A DNA stretch of 64,000 bases from an uncultured Bacteroidales bacterium. GTDB lineage: Bacteria > Bacteroidota > Bacteroidia > Bacteroidales > WCHB1-69. The stretch's first letter is position 1, and every line of letters starts with the position of its first letter. The stretch is from the NCBI GenBank assembly GCA_946407715.1, contig CAMJPH010000005.1, positions 8,832 to 72,831 of the forward strand. The letters run 5' to 3'. Shown in pieces: positions 7,621 through 16,156 of this stretch. The notes under the pieces were generated by a model. The model was not told where the DNA came from and did not search any database. It worked only from the letters and a program-made list of their open reading frames with translations. The translations under genes and the position numbers were made by a program.

Positions 7621-9771
7621 ATGAAAAAGAATAATAAAAGCATCATATTGTTGGCCCTTGCAGCGGTTTTACTTACTTCGTCGTGTGTTTCATACAAACC
7701 GTATGCCAGCAGTGTCAGTGATTCCGATTACAATCAGAGAGTGGAAGCGACGGATCCACAGTTTAAGAAGAAACCCAATGCTTTCGGATATATCGTGGAA
7801 ATCGGCTTGCCAGTAGTCGGGGCTACTGTAGGAGCTGTGACCACCCCCCTAATCCAACATTCAGACGAGAACAGGCAAAATTTTATCATAGGCAGTGCCG
7901 TCCTTGGAGCTTTGGTGGGGACAGGAGGTTCCTATATCGCAAACAAGGCATGCGGATATGGCAAGATGGTGAAGGCAGATGACAGGCAAAAATGGGTAAA
8001 AAAAGCTTTCGGCGAGGACTATATCCTACTTAGCAACAGTGAGACAACCGTTCGCGCCATCAATCGCAATGTGGAGAGTCATTATTTGGTGAAAAATATT
8101 GATGACGTGAAAGACTTCGCATCTGTTTTTCCAAATAGCCGCTACGAGTCGGATATGCTCGCACAGGCATTACAAGTCATTCAACGCCACGACATCCCCA
8201 CCGTGGTCAACCTCTATCCTCAGTCGGAAAACGTAATTTCATTCCAACAGCAATATATCAAGACAAGCAGCTCCTACAATGAACTATTCGCGGCAGAGAG
8301 GATGTATCCGAACGCCCTTTCCGATGCTGAATTCGAACGGCTGTATGTCGATGTTGTGGAGAATCCTGCCAACGCGATAGCCTTCCACGACAAATATCCC
8401 CAATCAGAATACAACGCAACCGTGATTCTCAATGCAATCAGTTCAACCATTTTGACTGATGACGAAATAGAGGACATGAACGATGCCTACGGATCGCAAT
8501 TACAGCTGGACCAAAAGACGGTGGCTTCTGCATCGAACAAGGTGAGGGAGAATTACTACAATCTCATGTTCCAGGCCTCAAACCCTACAACCACATCACA
8601 AATAGACAACTTTAACAAGTCATATACTTGGTTGAAATTCGATAATAAGAAGCATACCGTGGTTGCACAAGCGTGGAACGTCGCCTACAAAAACGGCAAG
8701 AATGGTACCGACATCATCGCACAGGCTGGTAAGATTGTGGGCAAAAACTATTCACGAGACCTTGGCATTGACTATAACTATTTCCAAGAATTTGTAAAGG
8801 AAGAGCTGGAAAAAGAGAAGGACAAGATTAAGATTGTGTCGCAAAACCACCTGAATTCAATGAGCGATGAGTTTGAACGGTGGAAAAGATCGGCCTACTC
8901 TGCCGGTGTGGTTCGTACGGAAGAACTACAATTCCTCGTCTATGGAGAAATACAGAATGAGAGCCGTTTTGACTTGCCTGTGGCCGTGGCTGCCGGCGGA
9001 GTTGTTGTGCAAACGCAAAAGATTGAGAGCGGTGGCCTTTTGGGAGGTGTCATCAATTTCTTGGGTGCAATAACCAATACGGAGACTTCACACAAACAAA
9101 CCCTTGGCATCGTGCGTTCGCCCAATTTCATCATACCCTTGCTACAGGCGGGCACAACAATGCCCTACGCCATACTTATCAAATTCAAAGATAGCGATGT
9201 GAATGGACAGGCAGGCGGTGTGAACTTTGTCGACCTGATGAAAGTGTCATCGGAAATCACACTTGAGAACATTCAGGTACAGAGTGTGGTTTGGAATGGA
9301 GACATACCCGACGATGAAGTACTGAAGGAACAAAACGAATGGGTACAAATGGCTGTCAACGGAATGCCGCAGGCAAAAGTAGTTGACTTGTGGCGCAACA
9401 AGGAGTTCAGGCAAGACACCTGGGACGAAGAGTGGTCGGAAATCCTGAGAAGCGCCTCCAGCGGTGGCGGTTATTCGTCCTCAAGCTCATCGTCTTCGGT
9501 GGAATCATCATCTGTTCCAGATAAAGAAACTATACTTAGCATGATTACAGACCGGAGTGAATGGTCGAAAGATTGGCCATTTGATTATTATTGGCAGAAG
9601 GTAACTTTCAGCGACGGAACAGAAATAAATGTATGCAAAGAAATATTGGATAATCGCGTACGCTACGGCCATCCTGGAGGTTTGTTAACCGGAGACTTGG
9701 CTGCCGATTGGTACGACACGTATGAAGATGCTGTCGTTGCATTTTATCTGTCAGAGAAGTACGGTGATTGA
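7621..9771 (+). CDS. Large lipoprotein, unknown function
   Basis: 716 residues from the ATG at 7621, chosen because it gives a clean lipoprotein signal (MKKNNKSIILL..., lipobox LTSSC); an in-frame start 30 bases upstream would overlap the previous gene. Residues ~50-115 contain two small-residue hydrophobic stretches (GLPVVGATVGAV, IIGSAVLGALVGTGGSY) resembling glycine-zipper segments. Residues ~150-290 hold repeated motifs of the style FPNSRYESD, YPQSENV, YPQSEYNAT, suggesting short helical repeats. A Ser-rich linker (run of 8 Ser) at ~620-640 leads to a separate C-terminal domain with many aromatics (WPFDYYWQKVTFSDG). Function unknown. Probably in one transcript with both neighbours. Confidence 0.75.
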   Translation: MKKNNKSIILLALAAVLLTSSCVSYKPYASSVSDSDYNQRVEATDPQFKKKPNAFGYIVEIGLPVVGATVGAVTTPLIQHSDENRQNFIIGSAVLGALVGTGGSYIANKACGYGKMVKADDRQKWVKKAFGEDYILLSNSETTVRAINRNVESHYLVKNIDDVKDFASVFPNSRYESDMLAQALQVIQRHDIPTVVNLYPQSENVISFQQQYIKTSSSYNELFAAERMYPNALSDAEFERLYVDVVENPANAIAFHDKYPQSEYNATVILNAISSTILTDDEIEDMNDAYGSQLQLDQKTVASASNKVRENYYNLMFQASNPTTTSQIDNFNKSYTWLKFDNKKHTVVAQAWNVAYKNGKNGTDIIAQAGKIVGKNYSRDLGIDYNYFQEFVKEELEKEKDKIKIVSQNHLNSMSDEFERWKRSAYSAGVVRTEELQFLVYGEIQNESRFDLPVAVAAGGVVVQTQKIESGGLLGGVINFLGAITNTETSHKQTLGIVRSPNFIIPLLQAGTTMPYAILIKFKDSDVNGQAGGVNFVDLMKVSSEITLENIQVQSVVWNGDIPDDEVLKEQNEWVQMAVNGMPQAKVVDLWRNKEFRQDTWDEEWSEILRSASSGGGYSSSSSSSSVESSSVPDKETILSMITDRSEWSKDWPFDYYWQKVTFSDGTEINVCKEILDNRVRYGHPGGLLTGDLAADWYDTYEDAVVAFYLSEKYGD

Positions 9772-9808
9772 AAAGAGTATTAAAATGTATAAAACAATGG
9801 AATATTAT

Positions 9809-10573
9809 ATGAAAAAAATAATTATACTCACAACAGCGATATGTCTGCTTGCCGCATGTGGCAAAAATTCCGAAGAAGAAGTGATTTCCTCGTTTTTCTT
9901 CGACAATGGAGAAATAATAAACTGGGATGATTATGCTATTTTGCAGGGACTTGTGGCCTATTATGCATTTGACGGCACAACCGTTGACAGTAGCGGAAAC
10001 AACCTTCACGCCAGCATACAAGGCAACATCGGCGTTGGAGAGGGACACAGAAATGGCACCAATAGTGCCTACTTTAACGGAAGCATCTATAACTACATGT
10101 ACGTCCCTCACAACGGAAAACTCAAGTTGGATGTATGGACAATCAATCTGTGGTTCTTCTGTAGCGATGAATCACACAAAAGCCTAGCACTTATGGGCAT
10201 GGGCACCAACAAAACGATTGGCGCTTTTAAGTTAACCACGAATAAAATTTTTTTGGTTAACTCAACAGGCGAAAGGCAGTGGGGTACACTCCATCTGGAT
10301 GATGATAGTTGGTACCCCAGTATCAATGCTTGGCACATGCTTACGGTACAAGTAAATGGAAAGAACCTCACGATGTATCTTGACGGCGATCTTATGTGGT
10401 CAGAATATCTCAATGCCGACTACATAAACAAAACGGATGACTACCTGTATTTTGGTAATTGCAAATGGTATAATAGCGAGCTTGATTCACCTTTCAAAGG
10501 ATATATAGATGACGTGAGAATATACGACCGTATATTGACGGGTAAGGAAATAAAATATCTCTATAGCTTGTAA
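9809..10573 (+). CDS. LamG / concanavalin-like lectin-fold lipoprotein
   Basis: 254 residues from the ATG at 9809, which begins a clear lipoprotein signal (MKKIIILTTAICLLAAC). The mature part from ~residue 45 is a LamG jelly roll: GLVAYYAFDG, DSSGNNLHA, a central strand WTINLWFF, and the family ending GYIDDVRIYDRILTGKEI. Such domains bind carbohydrates or proteins at the cell surface. The Cys anchors it in a membrane, perhaps surface-exposed. It ends the three-gene cluster and is followed by a palindromic hairpin. Ligand unknown. Confidence 0.85.
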   Translation: MKKIIILTTAICLLAACGKNSEEEVISSFFFDNGEIINWDDYAILQGLVAYYAFDGTTVDSSGNNLHASIQGNIGVGEGHRNGTNSAYFNGSIYNYMYVPHNGKLKLDVWTINLWFFCSDESHKSLALMGMGTNKTIGAFKLTTNKIFLVNSTGERQWGTLHLDDDSWYPSINAWHMLTVQVNGKNLTMYLDGDLMWSEYLNADYINKTDDYLYFGNCKWYNSELDSPFKGYIDDVRIYDRILTGKEIKYLYSL

Positions 10574-10584
10574 GAAAACTACGG

Positions 10585-10622
10585 AAATATGCGGAAACTT
10601 TCAGTATGGTTTCCGCATATTT
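10585..10622. terminator. Palindrome with GCGGAAA word, right copy; likely terminator
   Basis: Perfect 14-base arms AAATATGCGGAAAC (10585-10598) and GTTTCCGCATATTT (10609-10622) followed by TT. Core and loop nearly match the palindrome at 6465-6501. Extra copies of the word flank it (ACGGAAA at 10581, TTCCGCA near 10630). Confidence 0.75.
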
Positions 10623-10652
10623 TTCGCTATTCCGCACTTTTCCACAAACATT

Positions 10653-11429
10653 CTAATCCTTCACGCACCGTACCGAAAGCCCATAACATTTATAATTCAA
10701 ATAGTTATAGCCTTCGGTCTTAAAGTCATAGACAGTGCAGCACCAAGCTTCGATTCGGCTGAAATTGTCAGCGCTCCAGAAAGCGGTTTGCTGTCCGGCA
10801 TGATGATAGCCGGTTTCGGTGTAATCGCCTGTGGGGGTAGCGTCAAAGCCGGCAACCGCCTTCGGTTTCGTGTCATAGGGATCCCAAAGTTGCGTGAACG
10901 CTTTCATCATTTCCCCGGCGACGGGATGGCCACCCAAAGTTTGGAAGAGTTTCTCCCATTCGCTGTTGTCGGGTAAGTGCCAGCCCTCGGGACAGATTCC
11001 TCGAACCGGTTTTGGCAACGCTTTGGGGCTGTTATGATGGCCGGATAAATCCAAAGCTGCTGTCCAATTGTATAGCATTCCGAACAGGCTGTCACTCGGG
11101 ATTGCGTAATATGCGGCAAATTCCGGCTGGGAGGCGGAAAAAGTCGGGTTCACACGCCAATGTTTGCCCGTCGGTGAGGTTGTACAACGCATGTTCTCCG
11201 CCATCCAACATTGTGTGCCAATCTGCACAGTCCGGTAAGTGTTGCCCTGATGGTCTTTTACAATTGGAGAAGAGGGGCAATAGGGAAAAAAGTGAGTGCT
11301 CTCCGTTTGCGCCCATGAGGTGAAGGAAGTTGCTATAATACTGAAAATCAACAAAAAGAGACCTCTCAGAAAACCCGTAGAGACGCAAAATTTTGCGTCT
11401 CTACAATATGGGGGAAAACCAATCGTCAT
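10653..11429 (-). CDS. FISUMP-domain secreted protein
   Basis: 258 residues. The C-terminal ~200 residues are a Fibrobacter succinogenes major paralogous domain: DHQGNTYRTVQIGTQCWMAENM, GICPEGWHLPDNSEWEKL, GFDATPTGDY, FWSADNFS and the final GLSVRCVKD. These domains occur on secreted Bacteroidetes/Fibrobacteres proteins; the function is not established. The signal peptide core is GLFLLIFSIIATSFTSWAQ. The only ATG is at 11429, 8 bases after the mreB stop, and the first ~18 codons run through a GTAGAGACG palindrome (11375-11402). The true start is therefore uncertain; a non-ATG start after the palindrome is possible. Probably read through from mreB. Confidence 0.8.
   Translation of the reverse strand: MTIGFPPYCRDAKFCVSTGFLRGLFLLIFSIIATSFTSWAQTESTHFFPYCPSSPIVKDHQGNTYRTVQIGTQCWMAENMRCTTSPTGKHWRVNPTFSASQPEFAAYYAIPSDSLFGMLYNWTAALDLSGHHNSPKALPKPVRGICPEGWHLPDNSEWEKLFQTLGGHPVAGEMMKAFTQLWDPYDTKPKAVAGFDATPTGDYTETGYHHAGQQTAFWSADNFSRIEAWCCTVYDFKTEGYNYLNYKCYGLSVRCVKD
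11375..11402. repeat. 28-base perfect palindrome GTAGAGACGCAAAA / TTTTGCGTCTCTAC
   Basis: Two 14-base arms with no spacer. It lies inside the 5' end of the FISUMP ORF. It begins with GTAGAGACG, similar in style to GTAGGGACGTATCGCATACG at 27814, suggesting a dispersed REP-like family. Confidence 0.85.
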
Positions 11430-11437
11430 ATATTCGT

Positions 11438-12463
11438 TTAGGACTTGGTTAGTGATTCGAATTTGTCCAAGTTTTTGAGGGCGATGGCGGTGCCGCGTGC
11501 GACGGCGCGCAACGGATCCTCCACCACATGCACAGGCAACTGCGTTATTTTGTTGATACGCTTGTCAAGACCGCGCAAGAGTGAACCTCCACCGGCAAGG
11601 TAAATGCCGGTTTTGAAAATATCGGCGGACAACTCGGGCGGTGTCACATTCAGTGCCTGCATCACCGCATCCTCAATGGAATTGATGGAGTTGTTGAGGG
11701 CGGTGGCAATTTCTTGGTAGTTGATCATGATACTGCGCGGAATGCCGTGTACCAAGTCACGACCGTAAACCTCATAGTCGGCAGGCGGGTTGTCGAGATG
11801 CGTGACGGCCGCACCTACATTGATTTTTATCTGTTCGGCTGTAGGAATACCGATGTCAAGGTTGTGCTCACGACGCATAAAGTCTTTGATGTCCGCGTTG
11901 AGCTTGTCGCCGGCCACCTGTACGGATTTCTTAGAAGCGATGGAGCCTAAGGCGATGACAGCTACCTCGCTGGTGCCGCCGCCGATATCAATGATCATAT
12001 TGCCGTTAGCGTCTAAAACATCTATACCGCTACCGATAGCGGCGGCCATCGGCTCGTAAATCAGACGTACTTCTTTTGCGCCGGCCTGTTCTGCGGACTC
12101 ACGCACGGCGCGTTCCTCCACCTCGGTGATGCCCGAAGGGATGCAGATCACCATTTTCATGGCCGGAGTGATCAAAGAGTGTTTTGTGTTGGTCATTTTG
12201 ATGAACTCACGCAGCATTAGCTCCGTGGGCTGGAAGTCGGCAATCACGCCGTTGCGTAAAGGGCGAATCGTGTAAATCTCGCCGGAGGTCTTTCCCTCCA
12301 TCATCAGTGCCTTCTTTCCGACTGCAACAACGGACTTCGTGCGAGAGTCGATGGCAATGATGGATGGTTCGTCCACCACCACCTTGTTGTCATGCAGAAT
12401 AACTGTGTTGGCGGTACCCAAGTCTATTGCTATCTCTCTGGTAAACAATGAAAATAATCCCAT
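11438..12463 (-). CDS. mreB: Rod shape-determining actin homologue MreB
   Basis: 341 residues, standard length. MreB polymerises under the inner membrane and guides lateral peptidoglycan synthesis. Actin-fold motifs are complete: phosphate 1 DLGTANT (~15-21), connect/phosphate 2 DIGGGTSEVAVI (~159), adenosine motif GIYLAGGGSLLRG (~290). The N-terminus MGLFSLFTRE is the amphipathic membrane-binding start. Unusually the next gene is a FISUMP protein, not mreC/mreD/pbp2/rodA. Its promoter is TATTTTTG at 12489-12496. Confidence 0.97.
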   Translation of the reverse strand: MGLFSLFTREIAIDLGTANTVILHDNKVVVDEPSIIAIDSRTKSVVAVGKKALMMEGKTSGEIYTIRPLRNGVIADFQPTELMLREFIKMTNTKHSLITPAMKMVICIPSGITEVEERAVRESAEQAGAKEVRLIYEPMAAAIGSGIDVLDANGNMIIDIGGGTSEVAVIALGSIASKKSVQVAGDKLNADIKDFMRREHNLDIGIPTAEQIKINVGAAVTHLDNPPADYEVYGRDLVHGIPRSIMINYQEIATALNNSINSIEDAVMQALNVTPPELSADIFKTGIYLAGGGSLLRGLDKRINKITQLPVHVVEDPLRAVARGTAIALKNLDKFESLTKS

Positions 12464-12488
12464 GTTATTTCTTCTTTTTACAAACTTG

Positions 12489-12496
12489 CAAAAATA
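12489..12496 (-). promoter_or_regulatory. -7 element TATTTTTG of mreB
   Basis: Minus-strand TAnnTTTG match about 26 bases before the mreB ATG. Confidence 0.65.
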
Positions 12497-12581
12497 TAAA
12501 AATTATTTGTGTTTTACGTATTCTGTCATAAAAAGTTACATTTTCCTTTTAAAGACGGTGCGCACGTCGCCTCTAAAACCA

Positions 12582-13835
12582 TTACATTTTCTTCCCATTC
12601 AGGAAAACCTGCTCCACCTTATTTGAGCCGAAGGCGTAGTTCATGTAATAGAGCGTGTCCATTGGTTTGGTGATGAAGAAGTTGGCGATTTTGCCTTTCG
12701 TGATGGTTCCTAACTCGCGCCATACATCCATGGCGTAAGCCGTGTTGATGGTTGTGGCGTTGACCGTTTCCTCGGGCAACATCTTGTACATCACGGAACC
12801 CATGGCGAATACTAATTGCATGTTGCCGGACGGACAGGAGCCGGGGTTGAAATCGGAGGCGAGAGCGACAGGCAGACCGCCCTCGATCATCTTGCGGATA
12901 GGGGCGCACTGCATCCCGAGAAAGAAGGCAGCACCGGGCAGCACTGTGGGCATCGTTTCGCTCTTGTAGAGTGCCGCAATCTCCTCATCGCCAGTGTATT
13001 CCAGATGGTCAACGGAGAGGGCGTTGTATTTCACGCCGACTTGGATGCCGCCGGAGCAAGCCATCTCGTTGGCGTGGATTTTCGGGCGCAGACCGTACTT
13101 GATGCCCTGCATCAGAATACGCTCGGTCTGCTCGGTGGTGAAGAAGCCCTTGTCGCAGAAAACGTCCACGAAGTCGGCGAGCTCCTCGGCGGCCACCATC
13201 GGAATCATCTCGTTGATGATGAGATCCACATAGCCATCGGGGTTGTCTTTGTAGAGCAGCGGTACCGCGTGTGCCCCGAGGAAGTTGGCCTTGATGGTGA
13301 GCGGGGAGTTCTCTTTCAGCTTGCGGATGACGCGCAGCATCTTGAGCTCGTCTTCGGTGGTGAGGCCGTAGCCGCTCTTGATCTCGCATGCGCCCGTACC
13401 AAAGGAAGACATCTCCTCCAGCCGCTGCCAAGCCTGGTCGTAGAGTTCCTCTTCGGAGGTTTCGTGCAGCCGTTTCGCGGAGTTGAGGATGCCGCCTCCG
13501 CGTTTGAAGATCTCTTCGTAACTCAAGCCCTTGATCTTGTCAATGTACTCTACCTCTCGGCTGCCCGCATATACGATGTGTGTGTGGGAGTCGCAGAAAG
13601 AAGGGAAGACGAACTTGCCCGTGGCATCAACCTCCTCAATCGGTTCCTTGATTTTTTTCAGAATGTCGGGGTTGAAGTCCTCCATCTTGCCGAATTCCTT
13701 GATTTTGTCGCCTTCGGTGAGCAGGTATGCGTTGTCAATGACGGGGATATTTTGCATCTCCTTGCCGGCGCGGAACTTGATGGATTTGGGTTCCGCTTGC
13801 ACTAATTGCTTTATGTTTTTCACTAATATTGCCAT
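12582..13835 (-). CDS. hutI: Imidazolonepropionase HutI
   Basis: 417 residues from the ATG at 13835 (MAILVKNIKQL). Upstream in-frame codons overlap the promoter and are excluded. HutI opens the ring of 4-imidazolone-5-propionate to N-formimino-L-glutamate, the third step of histidine degradation. Amidohydrolase features: metal ligands HTH in FCDSHTHIVYAGSRE, the substrate loop EIKSGYGL, His in KIHANEMACSGGIQ, and Asp in ALASDFNPGSCPSGNM. No hutH, hutU or ftcD is in the window, so the pathway is dispersed or encoded elsewhere. Confidence 0.96.
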   Translation of the reverse strand: MAILVKNIKQLVQAEPKSIKFRAGKEMQNIPVIDNAYLLTEGDKIKEFGKMEDFNPDILKKIKEPIEEVDATGKFVFPSFCDSHTHIVYAGSREVEYIDKIKGLSYEEIFKRGGGILNSAKRLHETSEEELYDQAWQRLEEMSSFGTGACEIKSGYGLTTEDELKMLRVIRKLKENSPLTIKANFLGAHAVPLLYKDNPDGYVDLIINEMIPMVAAEELADFVDVFCDKGFFTTEQTERILMQGIKYGLRPKIHANEMACSGGIQVGVKYNALSVDHLEYTGDEEIAALYKSETMPTVLPGAAFFLGMQCAPIRKMIEGGLPVALASDFNPGSCPSGNMQLVFAMGSVMYKMLPEETVNATTINTAYAMDVWRELGTITKGKIANFFITKPMDTLYYMNYAFGSNKVEQVFLNGKKM

Positions 13836-13860
13836 AACTTGAGGGTTTAAGTTAGAGCGG

Positions 13861-13868
13861 CAAAGGTA
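13861..13868 (-). promoter_or_regulatory. -7 element TACCTTTG of hutI
   Basis: Minus-strand TACCTTTG followed by GCC, 26 bases before the hutI ATG. Confidence 0.7.
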
Positions 13869-13949
13869 CACAAATTACGAATATGCACAGACTTGGGAAT
13901 TTGTCAATGCTGATATGCTGTAAAACAGGTTCTGAAATCTCAATAATTT

Positions 13950-14882
13950 TCAAATATGTTCTACGAAAGGCGATAGTACTATCTTCCAAAACGGGTTTTT
14001 GAACTGCCTCACAAACGGGATGAAGAGTTTTGAGCTGCCGAAACTTTGGTAAAATCTCGCTACGTTCGGATTGGAAGAGCCGTTGAAGTCGAAATAAAGA
14101 TCCGATTCCGCGTGGTCGCTGATGTAGGTGTCGAGGAGCAGGAACATCGGTTTGCATTCCGATAGCCGGTTGTCGCGGCCGGAGAACCAGAACCAGCGGC
14201 GGTTGCCGTCCTTTACGAACAAGGCGCCTGCCGCCAATTTGTTATCGTTTGTTCGCACGCCATAGACTTCTAACAGATTGTGTTCCAGTAGGTAATCAGA
14301 CATTCGTTGTAATCTTATGTAATCGTTGTCACGAAAATGCACCTCTTCGCCTTGACCGCGGTTGTTTCGGAACAAGTTAATGATGTCCGATGCCGTTTCT
14401 TCGCCACGGGTGACCTCGCATTCTCGCTTTTTCCCGACTTTAATATTGCGTTTCGTATTCTCATGAAATTGGCTATAAATCTCATTATAAGTTAGATGCA
14501 ACGAAAGCGAATGAGAAACGAACCCGTGTTCCCGATATCCTGATTCTGTTTTTTCATTCATCAGCACATCAGCTAAAACATAATGTCTGGAAATCTCATG
14601 CAAGAAATCAGCAGTTTCTTTAGCTGAAATTTTATGATCCGAGAAGATGCCCATCTGCGGAAGAAAGAAGGGTGTGTAAACATATTTTAACACTCCTTTT
14701 TTTCGGGTCGGAAGTGGCATTACGATTTCGTAGTCGCCTTGAACCAGCGCGTGCCACGTGTCATCGCTCGTGAGCAGATTCAACAATTCATATTCTGACA
14801 AAACATTGGGAGACAGACTATTGCGTACAGTCTGGTTCCATTTTTCAGGGTCAATTTCGGAATGTTGCAGGAAACGGAACAT
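13950..14882 (-). CDS. GNAT / FemAB-like acyltransferase
   Basis: 310 residues from the ATG at 14882, which overlaps the gpsA stop as ATGA; longer frames run into gpsA and are rejected. The fold resembles the FemAB/GNAT_6 group: ENTKRNIKVGKK, LEVYGVRTNDNKLAAGALFVKDG, WFWFSGRD and YFDFNGSSNPNVARFYQSFG (the typical end of an acetyltransferase core). FemAB-like enzymes transfer amino acids or acyl groups to peptidoglycan precursors, polysaccharides or lipids. The substrate here is unknown. Translational coupling to gpsA could hint at lipid or envelope work but is weak evidence. Confidence 0.75.
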   Translation of the reverse strand: MFRFLQHSEIDPEKWNQTVRNSLSPNVLSEYELLNLLTSDDTWHALVQGDYEIVMPLPTRKKGVLKYVYTPFFLPQMGIFSDHKISAKETADFLHEISRHYVLADVLMNEKTESGYREHGFVSHSLSLHLTYNEIYSQFHENTKRNIKVGKKRECEVTRGEETASDIINLFRNNRGQGEEVHFRDNDYIRLQRMSDYLLEHNLLEVYGVRTNDNKLAAGALFVKDGNRRWFWFSGRDNRLSECKPMFLLLDTYISDHAESDLYFDFNGSSNPNVARFYQSFGSSKLFIPFVRQFKNPFWKIVLSPFVEHI

Positions 14883-15928
14883 CACACAAAGTGTTCGGCG
14901 ATGCGTTTCATCTCGGACGAAACATTGTTGTTTTCGTACAGAATGCCGTAGATGGTCTCCACGATAGGGATGTTGGCACCGATTTTCTTGTTGATTTCGT
15001 GTACGCAGCGACAAGCGGTGTAGCCTTCCGACACCATGCGCAGTTCTAACAGTGAGACGCGCACCGACAACCCGTGCCCGATCATGATGCCGAACAAGCG
15101 GTTTCGGCTGAAGGTGGAGTAGGCGGTCACAAGAAGGTCGCCGAGGTACACCGAATCGGAGATGTGGCGGTTTTCGTTTGGATAAACCTGAGACACAAAG
15201 TATTTCATCTCTTTCAGGCAGTTGGCCACGTAGGCGGCGATGAAGTTGTCGCCGTAGCCGAGACCGCTGTAGATGCCCGCGCCGAGGGCGTAGATATTCT
15301 TCAACACAATGGAAAGCTCCGCGCCCATCACGTCGTTGGAGACGGAAGTGCGGCAGTAGCGGGTAGTGAAGAATTTTGCGACGGTTTCAGCAAGTTCCGT
15401 GTTTGTAGAGGCGGCAGTCAGGAAGGTGAACTTCTCCTGCGCGATTTCCTCTGCATGGGACGGTCCGCTGATGATGCAAAGCTGCTCTATCGGCACTTTG
15501 AACTGCGATTGCATGTAGTCGCTGATGAGCTGCATGGTTTCCGGCACAATGCCTTTCACGGCGAGAATGATTTTCTTTTTCGACAGTTGAGAACGTTTCA
15601 GAGGTTCCAACGTCTTGTGCAGATAAGCCGATGGCGTGACGATAATCACGTAGTCGGCACGCGACACCGTGCTTTTAATGTCCGTGCTAACTTTTACATC
15701 TTCAGGGTTTATGAAGACGGAACTTAAGTATTTGGGGTTGTGTCCGTATTTGACAATGCTTTCCGCCACCTCATCCTTACGGACCCACCAGTGGATATGT
15801 TCCAAATTCACGGAGATAATCTTGACAATAGCTGTTGCCCAGCTGCCGCTGCCAATCACCGCCACGCGATAGCGGGCGCGCAATTTTCTGCTGCGTGGAA
15901 CTAATGTCGAAGATGTATGCTCGCTCAT
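14882..15928 (-). CDS. gpsA: Glycerol-3-phosphate dehydrogenase [NAD(P)+]
   Basis: 348 residues. Makes sn-glycerol-3-phosphate from dihydroxyacetone phosphate for phospholipid synthesis. N-terminal Rossmann motif VAVIGSGSWATA (~23-33), VIIVTPSAYLHKTL, KGIVPET, SGPSHAEEIA, catalytic Lys region LKNIYALGAGIYSGLGYGDN, and GDLLVTAYSTFSRNRLFG. About 20 N-terminal residues (MSEHTSSTLVPRSRK...) precede the domain. Own promoter at 15952-15959; followed by the GNAT gene with ATGA overlap. Confidence 0.96.
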   Translation of the reverse strand: MSEHTSSTLVPRSRKLRARYRVAVIGSGSWATAIVKIISVNLEHIHWWVRKDEVAESIVKYGHNPKYLSSVFINPEDVKVSTDIKSTVSRADYVIIVTPSAYLHKTLEPLKRSQLSKKKIILAVKGIVPETMQLISDYMQSQFKVPIEQLCIISGPSHAEEIAQEKFTFLTAASTNTELAETVAKFFTTRYCRTSVSNDVMGAELSIVLKNIYALGAGIYSGLGYGDNFIAAYVANCLKEMKYFVSQVYPNENRHISDSVYLGDLLVTAYSTFSRNRLFGIMIGHGLSVRVSLLELRMVSEGYTACRCVHEINKKIGANIPIVETIYGILYENNNVSSEMKRIAEHFV

Positions 15929-15951
15929 CTTTTTAACTTTTTTTAAGCGTG

Positions 15952-15959
15952 CAAAAATA
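15952..15959 (-). promoter_or_regulatory. -7 element TATTTTTG of gpsA
   Basis: Minus-strand TATTTTTGC, 24 bases before the gpsA ATG. Confidence 0.65.
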
Positions 15960-16026
15960 CACTATTTTTTGGTACTTTTGTTGTTTAATTTCGTTTGCTC
16001 TTCTACTTGTTGATAATGAAGACTTT

Positions 16027-16083
16027 AGACGTGGGACTTAAGACGTGGGACTTAAGACGTGGGACTTAAGACGTGAGGACTTG
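16027..16083. repeat. Tandem 14-mer AGACGTGGGACTTA, three exact copies plus a partial
   Basis: Exact units at 16027-16040, 16041-16054 and 16055-16068, then a changed unit AGACGTGAGGACTTG. It contains the GACTTA word that forms long hexamer arrays elsewhere. Located downstream of ackA, between its terminator and gpsA's promoter. Confidence 0.95.
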
Positions 16084-16093
16084 AAACCTGAAA

Positions 16094-16136
16094 CAAAAAG
16101 ACGGACAATCCCTTTCGGAATCATCCGTCTTTTTGT
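16094..16136 (-). terminator. Terminator of ackA
   Basis: Arms AAAAAGACGGA (16095-16105) and TCCGTCTTTTT (16124-16134), about 20 bases past the ackA stop, with T-rich ends in both directions. Confidence 0.85.
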
Positions 16137-16156
16137 ATAAACCGTAAAAACTTGTT

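Noticed and set aside
12816..13805. 329-codon open frame opposite hutI
   Set aside because: Antisense of hutI, whose catalytic motifs are complete; codon bias of the real gene keeps the opposite frame open.
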